In this document: positions 1 through 6,318 of the stretch, in pieces
Layout of the letters: every line of letters begins with the position of its first letter
Position numbering within the stretch: position 1 is the first letter of the stretch
NCBI GenBank assembly: GCA_955652545.1
Contig: CATPCA010000158.1
Coordinates: 1 to 8,005, forward strand
Source of the DNA: Candidatus Dormiibacterota bacterium
GTDB taxonomy: Bacteria > Chloroflexota > Dormibacteria > UBA8260
Length of the DNA: 8,005 bases
Direction of reading: 5' to 3'
Position numbers and translations under genes: made by a program
The notes under the pieces: model-generated
What the model saw: only the letters and a program-made list of their open reading frames with translations
Told to the model about the DNA's origin: nothing
The model's database searches: none

Positions 1-3000
1 GGCGTCATCCACTACACGCCCAACTTCAACGCTTCGGGCGTGGACACTCTGAAGTACACCGCGAGCGATTCGTACGGACAGACCTCCGCCGCGGCGACAG
101 TGACCATCACGGTCCTCCCCATCGCCGCGAGCCCGGTCACCGGTTCGTCAACAGGACCGACTCCGGTCATCGCCGCGCCCGGCGCGCCGATTGGCAGCGG
201 TGCCTTCACCTACGCCCTGGTGCCGGCGAGCCTCCCGCCGACCGCACAGGGAATGACCGTTGAAGACTCCACCACGGGTCAGATCACCTTCACACCGGCG
301 ATCGGCTTCAGCGGCACGGTGACCTTCCAGTACACGGTGACCGACGCATACGGCGTGACCAGCGCACCCGGAACGGTGACATTCACGGTGAACAAGCCAG
401 CCACCCCGGGCGTCTCGCCGGCATCGGCCACGACCAGCGCCAACACGGCGCTGGACATCACACCGCCGGCAGCGACAGGAACGGCGCCGCTGGCCTACGC
501 GATCTCCACGCCCCCGACGCGCGGCACGGCGACCATCTCCGCAGCGGGAGTGATCCACTACACGCCGACCGCGAATACCTCCGGCGTCGACACGCTGCGC
601 TACACGGCGACCGACCCCTACGGGACGACGAGTGCGCCGGCGGTTGTGACCATCACCGTCCTCCCCATCGCAGCGGGCCCGGTGACCGGGTCGTCGACAG
701 GGCCGAACCCGGTGATCGCCACGCCTGGCGCGCCGATCGGCAGCGGTCCCTTCAGCTACGGCCTCGTCCCGGCGAGCCTGCCGCCGACGGCCCAGGGCAC
801 GACGGTCGAAGACCCCACCACGGGTCAGATCGCCTTCACGCCGGTGATCGGGTTCAGCGGGACGGTGACATTCCAGTACACGGTGACCGATAGCAACGGC
901 CTGACCAGTGCGCCGGTGACAGTGACCTTCACGGTGAACAAGCCGTCCGCGCCGGTCGCCGACGCGCTTGCCGGCAGCACGACCAGCGGCGGGACGGTGA
1001 ACGTGACCGCCACGACGAGCTCGGGCGTCGGTCCCTTCACGTACAGCATCTCGTTCGCGCCAGCCCAGGGAACGGCATCAGCCGGCGCGGGCGGCCAGCT
1101 GACCTACACGAGCACGGCGCCGTACTCAGGCCTTGATTCCTTCACGTACACGGCGACAGACCCCTACGGCACGACAAGTGCTCCCGCGGTGGTGACGATC
1201 AGCGTCTACCCCATCGCGGCAAGCCCGGTGTTCGGCACATCGACCGGCCCGAACCCGGTGATCGCAACGCCGGGGCCGCCAACCGGCACCGGCCCGTTCA
1301 CCTACACGCTGGTGGTGGGGAGCCTCCCGCCCGTGGCCTTTGGGATGGCGAGCGAAGACCCCACCAGCGGGCAGATCACCTTCCAGCCGCGGCCAGGCTT
1401 CAGCGGGGGAGTGACCTTCCAGTACACCGTGACCGACGCTGCCGGCCTGACGAGTGCGCCGGGAACGGTGTTCTTCGACGTGAGCAGTCCGTCGGCCCCG
1501 GTGGTGTTCTCGACGTCGGCGACAACTTTTGCCAACACCGCCCTGGACATCACGCCGCCAGCAGCGACGGGGACGGCGCCTCTGACCTACGTGATCTCGA
1601 CTGCTCCGACGCGGGGCGCAGCGACGATCTCCGTGGCGGGCCTGATCCATTACACGCCCAACCCCAACACGTCGGGCGTCGACACTCTGCAGTACACCGC
1701 CACCGACGCGTACGCGCAGACGTCCATCCCCGCGACGGTGACGGTCACCGTTCTGCCCATCGCGGCCAGCCCGGTCACCGGCTCGTCGACCGGACCGAAC
1801 TCAGTGATCGTCACACCGGGCGCGCCCGTTGGCACCGGTCCCTTCACCTACAGCCTGGTGGGGCCCCTGCCGCCAATCACCCAGGGAACGACAGTTGAAG
1901 ACCCCACGACGGGTCAGATCACTTTCGCGCCGGTCGTCTGTTTCATCGGCACCGTGACCTTCCATTACACCGTCACCGATGCCAGTGGTGTGACGAGCGT
2001 GCCGGCGACGGTGACCTTCACGGTGACCAAGCCCGCCGGCCCCGCCGTGTCATCGGCCTTGGCGACAACCCCTGCCAACGTCACTGTGGACATCACGCCG
2101 ACGGCAGCAACAGGGACCGGGCCATTGACCTACGTGATCTTGACTGCTCCGACGCGGGGCGCAGCGACGATCTCGGCGGCGGGGGTGATCCATTACACGC
2201 CCAACCCCAACACGTCGGGCGTCGACACTCTGTGGTACACCGCCACCGACCCCTACGCGCAAACAGCGGTGCCGGCGAAGGTCACGGTCCGCGTGACGCC
2301 GGCGGTCGTGGACGTGAGCGCGACGACGACGGTAAACATCGCCGCCCATCTGCACCCGACAACGCCTACTGGCTCCGGACCTTTCACGTGGACGATCGGG
2401 ACGGCTCCGCCATCGGGGACAGTGAAAACAAACTCGGCCACGGGAGCAATGGTGTTCACGCCCGCGCCGGGCGCCTCGGGCACGGTGCTATACACCTTCG
2501 TCGCCACCGGCCAGGACGGCATCGCCAGCCTGCCGGCCACCGCCACGGTACACGTCATGCCGGTGGCCTGGCCGATCTCCACCACGGTGCCGGCGGCCTC
2601 AGGTCCAGTTGTCATCGCGCTGCCGCTGCCCTCGGGCACCGGTCCCTTCACTTGCGCTGTGGTGACCAGCTCACTTCCGCCGGCGTCGGCAGGTACGGTG
2701 ACGGTCAACGCCACCACGTGCATCGTGACCTTCACGCCGGCGGCGGGATTTTCCGGGACGCTCGACATCCAGTACACGGTCACTGACGCATCCGGGTTGA
2801 CGTCGGCGCCCGCCCTTGCCGCTTTCAACGTGCTGGCAGCCACGGCCACCGCGAACAACACCGTTGTCAACACGCCGCAGACTCCTGATACCGGGGCACA
2901 TCTCTGGAGGTATGCGCTGCAAGGCGGATTCCTGATGGCCCTCGGGGTCCTGCTGCTGCTCCTCGGCGCGGTGACGCGGCGGCGGAGAGGAGGCCGCGGA

Positions 3001-3012
3001 CTGTCTGCCTGA
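1..3012 (+). CDS. Repetitive Ig-like surface protein with LPXTG-like C-terminal anchor (5' end outside window)
   Basis: The frame is open from the first base; the opening residues (GVIHYTPNFNASG) match later repeat copies, so the GTG at 40 is internal and the gene starts to the left. The visible 1003 residues are tandem Ig-like domains of about 87-92 residues resembling the bacterial Ig/cadherin-like type (Big_9-like), each ending in a strand pattern such as YTATDPYGTTSAP followed by TVTITV. Two domain types alternate up to about residue 764; two diverged domains follow (about 765-851 and 852-943), the last with Cys885 and Cys907, a possible disulfide. The end has TPDTG (961-965), a hydrophobic helix (about 975-991) and RRRR (993-996), the layout of a sortase sorting signal. 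Inferred role: long cell-wall-anchored stalk or adhesin. No ligand-binding or enzymatic domain is visible, though one could lie upstream. Family-level call is firm; function is not. Confidence 0.9.
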   Translation, partial: GVIHYTPNFNASGVDTLKYTASDSYGQTSAAATVTITVLPIAASPVTGSSTGPTPVIAAPGAPIGSGAFTYALVPASLPPTAQGMTVEDSTTGQITFTPAIGFSGTVTFQYTVTDAYGVTSAPGTVTFTVNKPATPGVSPASATTSANTALDITPPAATGTAPLAYAISTPPTRGTATISAAGVIHYTPTANTSGVDTLRYTATDPYGTTSAPAVVTITVLPIAAGPVTGSSTGPNPVIATPGAPIGSGPFSYGLVPASLPPTAQGTTVEDPTTGQIAFTPVIGFSGTVTFQYTVTDSNGLTSAPVTVTFTVNKPSAPVADALAGSTTSGGTVNVTATTSSGVGPFTYSISFAPAQGTASAGAGGQLTYTSTAPYSGLDSFTYTATDPYGTTSAPAVVTISVYPIAASPVFGTSTGPNPVIATPGPPTGTGPFTYTLVVGSLPPVAFGMASEDPTSGQITFQPRPGFSGGVTFQYTVTDAAGLTSAPGTVFFDVSSPSAPVVFSTSATTFANTALDITPPAATGTAPLTYVISTAPTRGAATISVAGLIHYTPNPNTSGVDTLQYTATDAYAQTSIPATVTVTVLPIAASPVTGSSTGPNSVIVTPGAPVGTGPFTYSLVGPLPPITQGTTVEDPTTGQITFAPVVCFIGTVTFHYTVTDASGVTSVPATVTFTVTKPAGPAVSSALATTPANVTVDITPTAATGTGPLTYVILTAPTRGAATISAAGVIHYTPNPNTSGVDTLWYTATDPYAQTAVPAKVTVRVTPAVVDVSATTTVNIAAHLHPTTPTGSGPFTWTIGTAPPSGTVKTNSATGAMVFTPAPGASGTVLYTFVATGQDGIASLPATATVHVMPVAWPISTTVPAASGPVVIALPLPSGTGPFTCAVVTSSLPPASAGTVTVNATTCIVTFTPAAGFSGTLDIQYTVTDASGLTSAPALAAFNVLAATATANNTVVNTPQTPDTGAHLWRYALQGGFLMALGVLLLLLGAVTRRRRGGRGLSA
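1582..1720 (+). repeat. Near-identical direct repeat, copy 1 (copy 2 at 2125-2263)
   Basis: Hand alignment at an offset of 543 bp gives about 11 mismatches over 139 nt, including an uninterrupted identical stretch of 47 nt (1643-1689 and 2186-2232). Other copies of the same domain are clearly less alike at the DNA level, so this pair looks like a recent duplication or gene conversion within the repeat gene. Confidence 0.8.
2125..2263 (+). repeat. Near-identical direct repeat, copy 2 (copy 1 at 1582-1720)
   Basis: Partner of the copy at 1582-1720. Differences are scattered and mostly at the V/A and L/V positions before the IHYTP strand, at Q versus W after VDTL, and at A versus P before YAQT. 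Confidence 0.8.
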
Positions 3013-3015
3013 CAT

Positions 3016-3046
3016 CGGCCGTTCTCGGCTCCTGATCAGCCGGCCG
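3016..3046. terminator. Possible weak bidirectional hairpin after the surface-protein gene
   Basis: A 5-bp perfect stem CGGCT (3026-3030) / AGCCG (3038-3042) has a 7-nt loop, with further CGGCC/GGCCG complementarity outside it (3016-3020 and 3042-3046, which competes for one base). It begins 4 bp after the stop at 3012. There is no T-run on either strand, so a classical intrinsic terminator is not supported. Confidence 0.22.
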
Positions 3047-3616
3047 CCGCGAAGCGTGTCACGCACAACGATCACCGACGCCACAGTGCCGACGACACCG
3101 AGTGGCACGCTGAACCAGAACACCCACTGCCAACTGATCGATGTCAGCCAGCCGCCGAGGACAGAGCCGATGGCTGAGCCAACCGCGATCACCATCGCGT
3201 GGATGCCGAGACCGAGCTCGCGGCGGGGAATGCGGCGGCGATGGCGGAGGTGTTGGCGCGCATCGGCGCACCGCCGCAGCCGGCGAGAACACGCAATGCG
3301 ATCGGAAGCAGCGCGGTGTCCGCCAAACGGCCGCCACGGCCACCGCGGTGAAGAGCGCAAATCCACCTGTTTACAAGGGTTTTCGGCCATGCCGAGCCGT
3401 CCGGCGCTCAGGACCACCGCCGCCTGGGCCAGCAGGAATGACAGCAGCACCCAGGCCACTTCTGATGACTCCCGTGTGCAGGCTGCGCAGAAACGACGGC
3501 TGAGCGATCACCAGCGTGCTCATGTTCAGCGAGGCGAGCAGCGCGCCGAGGCTGGTCATCACCAGCGCCCACCACCGGTGGCTCGACATCGCCCCCGATC
3601 GCGATCCGTCGCTCAT
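3028..3616 (-). pseudogene. Remnant of a DHA2-type MFS (drug:H+ antiporter) transporter
   Basis: Read on the minus strand from ATG 3616, the pieces line up in order with the N-terminal part of EmrB/QacA-type exporters but lie in three frames. (i) 3616 to about 3470: RWWALVMTSLGALLASLNMS (helix 1) to SFLRSLHTG. (ii) 3459-3391, shifted frame: VAWVLLSFLLAQAAVVLSAG then RLG (helix 2 and start of motif A). (iii) 3388-3323, first frame again: GRKPL, a TAA stop (3371-3373), then TGGFALFTAVAVAAVW (helix 3). (iv) 3320 to about 3223, third frame: DTALLPIALRVLAGCGGAPM. (v) 3219 to about 3028, second frame: ELGLGIHAMVIAVGSAIGSV, GGWLTSISWQWVFWFSVPLG, VVRDTLRGG. A full protein has about 450-500 residues; only the first 200 or so are represented before the sequence stops matching near the convergent surface-protein gene. 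Four frameshifts, a stop and a motif A lesion make function very unlikely. Clustered sequencing error is the main alternative. Confidence 0.85.
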
Positions 3617-3670
3617 CGATCGACGCAGTCGATCCGAAGCATCGAGATGAGTCCATCGACGCGACCGAGA

Positions 3671-3699
3671 ATGACAGCGTCCGCTGCACTGGCTATGAT
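3671..3699 (+). promoter_or_regulatory. Sigma70-type promoter for the 3717-5981 gene cluster
   Basis: The -35 box ATGACA (3671-3676, 5 of 6 to TTGACA) and the -10 box TATGAT (3694-3699, 5 of 6 to TATAAT) are separated by exactly 17 bp. A start site about 7 nt downstream would fall near 3706, about 11 nt before the GTG at 3717. The site lies between the divergent transporter remnant and the + strand cluster. Such AT-richer boxes stand out in this GC-rich sequence. Confidence 0.55.
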
Positions 3700-3716
3700 G
3701 TGCGTGGTTCCAGGGT

Positions 3717-4475
3717 GTGGGCGGAGGGACGCGCGTCCACGACGGTGTCAACGCGCCCAGAAAACGGATTTCGATCACCATCAACTACAACTCCCAGATC
3801 CACGTCGCCGGGTACTCGATGACCGTTCTGCTGCCGGACGTGGAGGAGGCGCAGCGCCTCGCTGCGGCGCTGGATGACGTCCGCCGAGCCGATGGATCCC
3901 TGACCGTCATCGCCGTGCCGCCCGTCCGCGGGCTGGCTTTCTTCGCCGACGCCGATCGCCAGGCGAAGATCGACCGCTGGTGGGCACACGCCATCCCGCA
4001 GGACACCGTCACGGTCCATCTCCTCCAGCACGAGGCCGGGGTGGCCCAGTGGCTTCCGGGGCTTGACGGCCGGTTCGTGGTCGGTGTCGCGTCGCCCGAG
4101 GATGCCGAGATGTATGGCGGTCTGCGCAACGTGACCGTGGCCTCCGGGGATGCGCTGCTCGACATAGCCCTCGCGGTGGTTGAGCAATTCGCGTTCGAAC
4201 CGGTCTTCCGCGAGGACGCCACGGTGCGGCTCGAGAAACGCCTGCGCCGTCCACAGGCCGACGCGGGCTCTCGCTTTCGCCGGGCACGCCTGCGGCCCGC
4301 CGATGAGGTGTTCCCCGGAGCGGTGTCGCCGCCGGCCCCCGGGCATCACCCGATCCCCAACGTGCCCCCGCCCGAGGGCGCGTCGGTTCTCAGCGAGGAT
4401 GCCCGTCCCGAGGAGCTGGTCCGAGCCCTCGCGGAGACGCTGCGCAGGTTGCAGAGGATCCGCAGCAGCACGTGA
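3717..4475 (+). CDS. Protein of unknown function, first gene of HAD/PP2C cluster
   Basis: I do not recognise this family. From GTG 3717 it has 252 residues. An in-frame stop at 3696-3698 limits the start, and the only other good in-frame start I see is ATG 3819 (residue 35, before TVLLPDVEEAQRLAAALDD); neither has a clear Shine-Dalgarno site. GTG 3717 is preferred because strand-like sequence (ISITINYNSQIHVAGYSM) runs through residue 35. The body looks like a soluble alpha/beta fold (residues about 18-165, with DRWWAHAIP and AVVEQFAFEP), followed by a basic, Pro-rich, probably disordered stretch (about 172-225) and a charged C-terminal helix (PEELVRALAETLRRLQRIR). No signal peptide or membrane helix is visible. 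It is followed 34 bp later by the HAD gene, so cotranscription from the promoter at 3671-3699 is likely. Confidence 0.75.
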   Translation: MGGGTRVHDGVNAPRKRISITINYNSQIHVAGYSMTVLLPDVEEAQRLAAALDDVRRADGSLTVIAVPPVRGLAFFADADRQAKIDRWWAHAIPQDTVTVHLLQHEAGVAQWLPGLDGRFVVGVASPEDAEMYGGLRNVTVASGDALLDIALAVVEQFAFEPVFREDATVRLEKRLRRPQADAGSRFRRARLRPADEVFPGAVSPPAPGHHPIPNVPPPEGASVLSEDARPEELVRALAETLRRLQRIRSST

Positions 4476-4509
4476 CGGCCTGTGGCCGTTGATCCGGCAC
4501 AATGATGCC

Positions 4510-5220
4510 GTGACCGGCCAGCCGTTTCAGCGCACCCTGCAGGGTGCGATCTTCGACCTGGGTGGGGTCATGACCGAGCCGCTCGCAGCGCATCGGGCGT
4601 CGATCGATGACCCCGTTCAGCTCGATCTGTTGCGTTTCTTCCTCAACGAGTTCAAGGACGTCTACCACCTGCCCACCGGGGCCCACGATCTCCATCTGCT
4701 CGAGACCGGCGCGATCTCCGACGACGAGTTCTTCGACCGCATGACCGCGCGATACGTCGCCGACGGTGGGGACGCCTCGGTCGACGCGCGGATCGCTCAG
4801 AGGGTGGTGTTCGGCCGTGGGCTCGCCGCCTGCGGCGCGATGATCGACGCAGTGCGCCAGGTCAAGGGTGCCGGCTACCGCACCGCACTGCTCACCAACA
4901 TCTCGCGCAGCGGTGAGGCGGTATGGCGCTCGCTGTTCGCGGTCGACGAGCTCTTCGACGTCGTCGTCGATTCCTCACAGGTCGGTCTGCGCAAACCCGA
5001 CCCCGCGATCTACTTGCTGACCTGTGAGCGGCTCGGGCTGCACCCCGAACAGTGCCTGTTCGTCGACGACCTGCGCTGCAACGTCGACGCCGCCGCCGAC
5101 CTCGGGATGACCACGCTGCAATGCAAGGACCCGGTGATCGTCGCCGACGAGGTGGTCGAGATGCTGCTGGGGCGGCCTGCCGCCGCGGAACCGGAGCGGA
5201 GCGAAAGCGCACGGCGGTGA
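4510..5220 (+). CDS. HAD-superfamily hydrolase, probable phosphatase (subfamily IA)
   Basis: The 236-residue product has all HAD motifs in order: motif I FDLGGVMTEP with nucleophile Asp16, motif II LLTNIS with Thr129, motif III GLRKPDP with Lys162 and motif IV FVDDLRCNVDAA with Asp186/Asp187. The stretch between motifs I and II (about 20-115) is the size of a helical C1 cap and contains ETGAISDDEFFDRM, as in YihX-like and epoxide-hydrolase-N-like phosphatases. The second acidic residue of motif I is Gly18, which is also seen in YihX (FDLGNV). Such enzymes usually dephosphorylate small metabolites in the cytoplasm; the substrate cannot be read from sequence. GTG 4510 is chosen as start because it leaves 11 residues before motif I and follows the previous stop by 34 bp; the frame open further left overlaps the upstream gene. 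The stop overlaps the start of the PP2C gene. Confidence 0.88.
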   Translation: MTGQPFQRTLQGAIFDLGGVMTEPLAAHRASIDDPVQLDLLRFFLNEFKDVYHLPTGAHDLHLLETGAISDDEFFDRMTARYVADGGDASVDARIAQRVVFGRGLAACGAMIDAVRQVKGAGYRTALLTNISRSGEAVWRSLFAVDELFDVVVDSSQVGLRKPDPAIYLLTCERLGLHPEQCLFVDDLRCNVDAAADLGMTTLQCKDPVIVADEVVEMLLGRPAAAEPERSESARR

Positions 5221-5981
5221 GCCGATCGCCGGTGACAGTGGTCGACCTGTCCAGCGCTGCGCCGGCCGGGATCGAGGTGGCCGCCGCGACCCACATCGGT
5301 CCAGTGCGCGAGGAGAACGAGGACACCTTCGCGGCCACCCCCATGGGCGGTGGCGCGGGCGTCGGCTTGGTCGTCGCCGACGGCATGGGCGGCCTGCCCG
5401 GTGGCGGTGAAGCCGCGGCCGCCGCCTCGGACGCGGCCATCGCCAGCCTCGCGGCCGCCGACGGTGGGACCCCCGGTCCCGATGTCGCTGTGCAGAGGGG
5501 CAACACCGCGGTGGCGAGGCTGCGTGATGACATGGGCGGCCAGCCGGGGACGACGCTCACCGTAGCCGCAGTGCTCGATGGCCACGCGGTCATCGGCCAC
5601 GCCGGGGACAGCCGCGCCTACCTGGTGCGCGATGGCGTCGCCACCGTGCTGACCACCGACCACTCCTGGGTGGGGGAACAGGTCCGGTCCGGAGCTCTGG
5701 CCCCTGGTTCCGAGCGCCGTCACCCGCGCCGCAACATCATCACCATGGCAGCGATGGGCGACGCGATCGAGCCGCAGGTGGTCACGGTCGAGCTGCGCAG
5801 CGGGGACGTCCTGGCCCTCTGCAGCGACGGTTTCTGGGAGCCGCTCGAGGACGGGCACATCGCCACGCTGCTCGAGACCCCGGGTCCGCTGACCGCGGTC
5901 GTCGAACGGGCAGCCGAGGCAGCGCTTGATGCCGGCGGAACCGACAACGTGACCGTCCTGGCTCTTCGCGTCGCCCGCTGA
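5217..5981 (+). CDS. PP2C-family (PPM) serine/threonine protein phosphatase
   Basis: The 254-residue protein is close to the size of a bare PP2C catalytic domain. Motifs are in order and intact: THIGPVREENEDTF (metal ligand Asp36), VVADGMGG (Asp55, Gly56), GTTLTVAAV, GHAGDSRAYLVRDG, TTDHSWV, RRNIITMAAMG, ALCSDGFW (Asp204) and GGTDNVTVLALR (Asp243, Asn244). It should be a Mn/Mg-dependent phosphatase acting on phospho-Ser/Thr, cytoplasmic because no signal or membrane segment is visible. GTG 5217 overlaps the TGA of the HAD gene (5218-5220), favouring translational coupling; a frame open further left lies inside the HAD gene and is not used. No partner Ser/Thr kinase is encoded in the window, so its targets are unknown. 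PP2C (PstP-like) proteins often carry a C-terminal membrane anchor; this one does not. Confidence 0.93.
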   Translation: MSRSPVTVVDLSSAAPAGIEVAAATHIGPVREENEDTFAATPMGGGAGVGLVVADGMGGLPGGGEAAAAASDAAIASLAAADGGTPGPDVAVQRGNTAVARLRDDMGGQPGTTLTVAAVLDGHAVIGHAGDSRAYLVRDGVATVLTTDHSWVGEQVRSGALAPGSERRHPRRNIITMAAMGDAIEPQVVTVELRSGDVLALCSDGFWEPLEDGHIATLLETPGPLTAVVERAAEAALDAGGTDNVTVLALRVAR

Positions 5982-6059
5982 CTCCCCGGTTCGCGGACGC
6001 GGCCGTTACCAATCGGGCCCTCCCAGCGTTTTGTCATCACCGCGCACCGTTCCGCGCCC

Positions 6060-6066
6060 AAGGAGA
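6060..6066 (+). promoter_or_regulatory. Shine-Dalgarno site for the zinc-finger protein gene
   Basis: AAGGAGA lies 6 nt upstream of ATG 6073. It is the strongest + strand ribosome binding site in the window and fixes this start over the in-frame ATG-less extension beginning at 6031. Confidence 0.8.
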
Positions 6067-6072
6067 CCCCCG

Positions 6073-6267
6073 ATGCCCCGTCGCCAGCAGATCCGCGGCG
6101 TCAAGATGTGCGCGTATTGCGGGGGCGGCTACGACGCCTTCAAGGCGATGGAGGTTCGCGGCCGCTACTGCTCGCCCGAGTGCCTCGAGAGCGCCCGCGC
6201 TGCGCACCGCCTCCCGGATGCACCCGCCGCCGGCGCGGCAGACGCCCTCGCAGCCCTCAGCCCCTGA
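6073..6267 (+). CDS. Small four-cysteine zinc-finger-like protein
   Basis: The product has 64 residues. A basic N-terminus (PRRQQIRGVK) precedes Cys13-x2-Cys16, a 16-residue linker with YDAFKAMEVRGRY, and Cys33-x3-Cys37 (YCSPEC). CxxC followed by (F/Y)CSxxC is typical of small treble-clef or zinc-ribbon modules that bind one Zn, which is an inference here. The C-terminal 25 residues are Ala/Pro-rich and probably disordered. The optimal ribosome binding site and separation from the PP2C gene by 91 bp suggest a real, perhaps independently expressed gene. The basic start could mean nucleic-acid binding, or the module may be a docking adapter. I cannot assign a family with confidence. Confidence 0.72.
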   Translation: MPRRQQIRGVKMCAYCGGGYDAFKAMEVRGRYCSPECLESARAAHRLPDAPAAGAADALAALSP

Positions 6268-6287
6268 ACTGCTCCTGCCCGCGCGCA

Positions 6288-6307
6288 CTGCGCTGACGAT
6301 CGCGCAG
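6288..6307. other. Inverted repeat between zinc-finger and membrane-protein genes
   Basis: CTGCGC (6288-6293) and GCGCAG (6302-6307) are perfectly complementary around an 8-nt loop, inside the 51-bp gap between the stop at 6267 and ATG 6319. There is no T-run. It might act as a transcript hairpin or be chance in GC-rich DNA. Confidence 0.25.
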
Positions 6308-6318
6308 ACTCCGGGGCC

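Larger units (their letters stand above)
112..2292 (+). repeat. 546-bp tandem super-repeat (two alternating Ig-like domains per unit)
   Basis: Equivalent codons recur at fixed spacing. The strand starting the B-type domain (VLPIAASPV or its variant) begins at 112, 658, 1204, 1750 and, degenerate, 2293. The strand VIHYTP or its variant in the A-type domain begins at 4, 550, 1096, 1642 and 2185. Spacing is 546, 546, 546 and 543 bp in both series, so units are 182 residues and the last is one codon shorter. The unit is one B-type domain (PVTGSSTGPNPVIATPGAP to TVTFTVNKP) plus one A-type domain. The unit at 658-1203 has a diverged A domain (GGQLTYTS in place of GVIHYTP). Confidence 0.9.

Noticed and set aside
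1..2292. CRISPR-like or other non-coding repeat array
   Set aside because: The repeats are hundreds of bases long, diverged, and keep a single reading frame of Ig-like domains.
2253..2873. Minus-strand open frames antisense to the surface-protein repeats, some with hydrophobic or Val/Thr-rich products
   Set aside because: They repeat with the sense gene's period and are the complement of Thr/Pro/Val codons; no ribosome binding site or family signature.
3605..3660. Three CATCGA hexamers near the transporter start, considered as operator copies
   Set aside because: Spacing is irregular and such hexamers are expected in this composition; no dyad organisation.
3056..3877. Long + strand open frame across the transporter remnant and into the next gene
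   Set aside because: Its product is Arg/Pro/Ser-rich low-complexity sequence with no family features, antisense to clear MFS helices and overlapping the 3717-4475 gene; it is a shadow of GC-rich DNA.
4180..4509. Upstream extension of the HAD gene
   Set aside because: The frame is open but reads Arg-rich nonsense inside the preceding gene; HAD motif I should lie near the N-terminus, which GTG 4510 provides.
5052..5216. Upstream extension of the PP2C gene
   Set aside because: It lies wholly inside the HAD gene, covering motif IV in another frame, and reads as an Arg-rich shadow; the PP2C domain begins after GTG 5217.
5982..6072. Searched the 91-bp gap after the PP2C gene for a terminator or promoter
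   Set aside because: Only short GGCC self-complementarity and a TTTT run without a preceding stem were found; apart from the ribosome binding site nothing is supported.
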